Positions 61,220 through 64,000 of a stretch of DNA of 64,000 nucleotides are shown here, in pieces. Each line of letters begins with the position of its first letter. Positions within the stretch are counted from its first letter, which is position 1. Position numbers and translations under genes: made by a program. The stretch is from positions 1 to 64,000 of the forward strand of contig JBJDZJ010000191.1 of the NCBI GenBank assembly GCA_051867915.1, written 5' to 3'. The notes below the pieces were generated by a model. It was not told the origin of the DNA, made no database searches, and saw only the letters and a list, made by a program, of their open reading frames with translations. This stretch comes from CAKSQF01 sp051867915. GTDB taxonomy: Bacteria; Bacillota; Clostridia; Oscillospirales; CAG-272.

Positions 61220-64000
61220 ATGAAAAAAACGACACAAATCCTGTCAGCCCTTCTGTCCGGACTGCTGGCACTCGCTCCCCTGTCGGCACTGGGCCCCTTC
61301 TCCTTTGCCGCCTCCGGCAGTGAGGACATACCGGACAAACTTCTGTTCTCCTCTTCCTTTGAGTCAACCGATCCTGCCCCCCTGAAATCGGTGTCGGACA
61401 ACGGTTACTACAACAATGTGGAGCTGTTCGAAGTCGTATCCGAAATCGACGGCGAGTTTACGGATTCCGTTCTGATAGACAGCATCGCCGGAAGCAGCGA
61501 TTACAAGGATGCCGAAAGTAAGAAAATGCTGTTCGACAAATCGCTGTCTACCAAGTTTCTGACCGAAAAGAATCCCTCGGCGAACGATCCCGTGTGGGTT
61601 TCCTTCTCTTTGGTCAGCCCTCAGGTAGTGGGCATCTATGCCATCACCTCCGCCAACGATGAGGACGGCAGAGATCCCAAGGCATGGACGCTGTACGGAT
61701 CGGCCGACGGTAAGAACTATGTGGAACTGGACAGCCGCTCCGGTCAGAAATTTACCGGCAGAGGTCAGTTGGTGGTCTATGAGATTGAGAACAACACGGC
61801 CGCTTATCAGTATTACAAGCTGGAAATCACCCAGAACAACGGCGCAGGCATGACTCAGCTTGCCGATCTTCGGCTGGGTACCGGCATTCCGAGCGGAGCC
61901 GAAGATACCCAGGATTCGCCTATGACCACCGTAGTGGGAAGCGGTCCCAATTCCTCCTGGAACAAGTCGGGCGCATTCGACGGCTCCCGAGCCCTTGCGG
62001 TTTACGGCAAGCAGACGCAGAAGACCGACACCTACGCCCGTAACCTTCTTTACAGCGGACTGAACATCCCGGTTACTGCCCATACGAACCTTTCCTATGT
62101 TCATTTTCCCGCACTGTCGGACGGCTCGACCTACGACTATGAATACACCTCCATGCATCTGGCGCTGGATGTGAAATTTACCGACGGCAGTTATCTGTCC
62201 GAGCTTTCTGCTGTCGATCAGAACGGATTCGGCATGGATCCCGTTTCCAAGGGCGAGTCGGATGCCCTGTTCACCATGCAGTGGAACTACATCGAGACCT
62301 GCCTCGGCGATGTGGCAGAAGGCAAAACCATCGACAGTCTGTATGTCTACTTCCGTATGGATGAGTCCACCACTGCCGCAAAGTTTATGGCATACTTTGA
62401 CGACATCGTCATCGAGGATAAGACCCCCGTTACATACGAGCATCTCTCCGACTATATCGTCACTACCCGGGGAACCAACTGCACCACATCCTTCTCCAGA
62501 GGCCTGACCACCCCCTTCTGTGCCATGCCTAACGGCTTCAACTTCTATACGCCGGTTACCGAGGTGGGTTCCAATCAGCCCTATCACTATCAGAACAATA
62601 CCATCTATCAGTTCTCGGTTTCCCATGTCCCCTCCACATGGGTGGGCGACTACGGAACCTGGCAGTTTATGGCAAATACATCGGTGGATCCCGAAAATAT
62701 GACCGACAGTTCCATCTCCTCTTCCAATGTGGGCGCAACCTTTGACCATGACAACGAGGTCGCAAAGGCGCACTATTACAGCGTCACCTTTGACGAAGGC
62801 TCCAAGGCATCGGGCGTTCGGGTGGAGATGACCCCCACCGTTCACGGTGTCTATGTGCGTTTCACCTTCCCGGAAGGAAGCGACAATGTCAATGTAATCT
62901 TCGACTGCGTCAGAGCAAGCGGCAGTGTGGCGGTAAAAGCGGACGGCAGCTTTACGGCGGTCAGCAAGCATACCGAAAGAGGTTCGGGCAACCTTCAGGT
63001 CTGCGGTACCTTCGATCAGACCCCTCTGTCGGTACATAAGTCTTCCAACGGGAAGACCGCTATGGTGACCTTCCCCGAAGGAACCACCGAGGTTACCATG
63101 AAGTTTGCAACCTCCTTCCTGTCGCAAAATCAGGCATCTCACAATCTGGAGCTGGAGATTCCCGACGGCGAGACCTTTGATACCGTCTTTGCCAAGGCAC
63201 AGCAGGCGTGGGACGACATCTGCGGCATCATTGAAATCGAGGGTGCCTCCTACACTCAGATGACCACCTTCTATTCCTGTATGTACCGTCTCTATTCCTA
63301 TCCCAATCTGTACAGTGAGAACAAGGGAACCAATGAGGAACCCGAATGGGTATATGCCAGCCCCTATCATAACGGGAAGGAAACCGCAGGAAAACTGTAT
63401 GTCAACAACGGATTCTGGGATACCTACCGTACCGCATGGGCGGCTTATGCGCTCCTGACTCCCACCCTTGACGGGGAACTGCTGAACGGTCTGCTCACTC
63501 ACTACGAGGATAACGGCTGGATCCCCCGTTGGGTGGCTCCCGGCGGCACCAGCTCCATGCTGGGAACCAGCTCGGATATTATCTTCGCCGACGCTTATGT
63601 AAAGGGCATTGAATTCGATATCGAAACCGCCTTTGAATCCATGCTCCGCAATGCTTCCACCGTGTCCACGAACACCGCCAACGGAGGCAGAGAAGAGAAC
63701 AATACCGCACCCTTCGTCGGCTATGTTTCCAATGCTGTGGGCTCCGGCTTCTCCTGGTCCATGGAGGACTACATTTCCGACTACTGCATCGGCGTCATGG
63801 CAGAGATGCTCGGCAAGACCGATGAGGCAGAATACTACTATAACCGTGCCAGATTCTACACCATTCTCTATAACGAGAATGTCGGCTTCTTCATGGGTAT
63901 GAACTCCGCCGGCAACTGGACCTACGGCTCCGATTACAGTCCCTCCTGGTGGTGGGGTGACTACACCGAGACCAACGGCTGGACCATGACCTTCGCCCCC
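61220..64000 (+). CDS. Secreted GH92 family glycosidase (alpha-mannosidase type), 3' truncated by window
   Basis: At least 927 residues, open to the last base without a stop. Signal peptide to about residue 31 (LSALGPFSFAA). Residues about 85-215 form an F5/8 type C (discoidin-like) binding domain. After a linker with a jelly-roll domain, the GH92 N-terminal beta-sandwich runs from about 410 (TTRGTNCTTSFSRG...WVGDYGTWQFMANTS). The (alpha/alpha)6 catalytic domain starts near 650 and shows NNGFWDTYRTAWAAYALLTP and DYCIGVMAEMLGK, family hallmarks. The later catalytic Asp motif lies beyond the window. GH92 enzymes remove alpha-mannose from N-glycans or yeast mannan. GAAAGGA is eight bases before ATG 61220. 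Confidence 0.92.
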   Translation, partial: MKKTTQILSALLSGLLALAPLSALGPFSFAASGSEDIPDKLLFSSSFESTDPAPLKSVSDNGYYNNVELFEVVSEIDGEFTDSVLIDSIAGSSDYKDAESKKMLFDKSLSTKFLTEKNPSANDPVWVSFSLVSPQVVGIYAITSANDEDGRDPKAWTLYGSADGKNYVELDSRSGQKFTGRGQLVVYEIENNTAAYQYYKLEITQNNGAGMTQLADLRLGTGIPSGAEDTQDSPMTTVVGSGPNSSWNKSGAFDGSRALAVYGKQTQKTDTYARNLLYSGLNIPVTAHTNLSYVHFPALSDGSTYDYEYTSMHLALDVKFTDGSYLSELSAVDQNGFGMDPVSKGESDALFTMQWNYIETCLGDVAEGKTIDSLYVYFRMDESTTAAKFMAYFDDIVIEDKTPVTYEHLSDYIVTTRGTNCTTSFSRGLTTPFCAMPNGFNFYTPVTEVGSNQPYHYQNNTIYQFSVSHVPSTWVGDYGTWQFMANTSVDPENMTDSSISSSNVGATFDHDNEVAKAHYYSVTFDEGSKASGVRVEMTPTVHGVYVRFTFPEGSDNVNVIFDCVRASGSVAVKADGSFTAVSKHTERGSGNLQVCGTFDQTPLSVHKSSNGKTAMVTFPEGTTEVTMKFATSFLSQNQASHNLELEIPDGETFDTVFAKAQQAWDDICGIIEIEGASYTQMTTFYSCMYRLYSYPNLYSENKGTNEEPEWVYASPYHNGKETAGKLYVNNGFWDTYRTAWAAYALLTPTLDGELLNGLLTHYEDNGWIPRWVAPGGTSSMLGTSSDIIFADAYVKGIEFDIETAFESMLRNASTVSTNTANGGREENNTAPFVGYVSNAVGSGFSWSMEDYISDYCIGVMAEMLGKTDEAEYYYNRARFYTILYNENVGFFMGMNSAGNWTYGSDYSPSWWWGDYTETNGWTMTFAP

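Overview
This 64 kb window looks like chromosome from a gut-type, Gram-positive anaerobe of the Clostridia (an Oscillospiraceae/Ruminococcaceae-like member is my best guess). The evidence is strong AGGAGG-type ribosome binding sites, near-consensus sigma-A promoters with 17 bp spacers, seven lipoproteins with Ser/Thr-rich linkers after the lipid cysteine, BspA/GLUG/Ig-like surface proteins, a GH92 mannosidase, a serpin and a glucuronate pathway. The taxonomy is inference, because there is no rRNA or other marker. I see no tRNA, rRNA, IS element or CRISPR array. Layout: (1) 36-1277, rarA on the minus strand. (2) 1398-6988, a compact phage-derived block (small terminase, large terminase, portal, scaffold, P22-type coat protein, one Ser/Thr/Glu-rich protein) with a GAAC-N4-GTTC LexA-type box in front and a terminator behind, and with no integrase, replication, tail or lysis genes. 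(3) 6999-12214 on the minus strand, a glucuronate operon: glucuronate isomerase, mannonate dehydratase, SDR-type mannonate oxidoreductase, KDPG/KHG aldolase and a Gfo/Idh/MocA oxidoreductase; no KDG kinase or transporter is present. (4) 12730-39631, a long plus-strand array of secreted and envelope genes: a 2927-residue subtilase with lactocepin-like, Ig-like and BspA leucine-rich modules, a complete Opp-type peptide ABC transporter with an oversized binding protein, a small membrane protein, then four large lipoproteins, two with TlpA-type thioredoxin domains. (5) 39808-42336 on the minus strand, a CD1871A-like CXXC membrane protein plus a NapH-like Fe-S membrane protein fused to a TlpA domain. 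(6) 42598-43866, an O-acetylhomoserine sulfhydrylase-type enzyme. (7) 43987-51919, a CBM9-like lipoprotein, and a TetR regulator divergent from an MMPL exporter that is translationally coupled to a GLUG-repeat surface protein. (8) 52115-57275, an SGNH hydrolase lipoprotein, a TraX-like membrane protein, and a TetR-controlled two-gene ABC exporter. (9) 57537-60536, an ECF-type sigma factor, its probable membrane anti-sigma partner, a serpin lipoprotein and a small protein. (10) 60621-64000, a heavy-metal-associated (HMA) protein under a palindromic operator, and a GH92 family glycosidase cut by the window end. How the parts fit: the cell appears to process host- or diet-derived protein and glycans at its surface (subtilase, Opp uptake, GH92, SGNH hydrolase, CBM9, glucuronate breakdown) and to restrain proteases with a serpin. 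The most unusual candidates are the SOS-linked tail-less capsid/packaging block and the apparent extracytoplasmic thiol-redox relay that links a membrane Fe-S/TlpA fusion to secreted thioredoxin lipoproteins carrying a recurrent C-terminal module I do not recognise.
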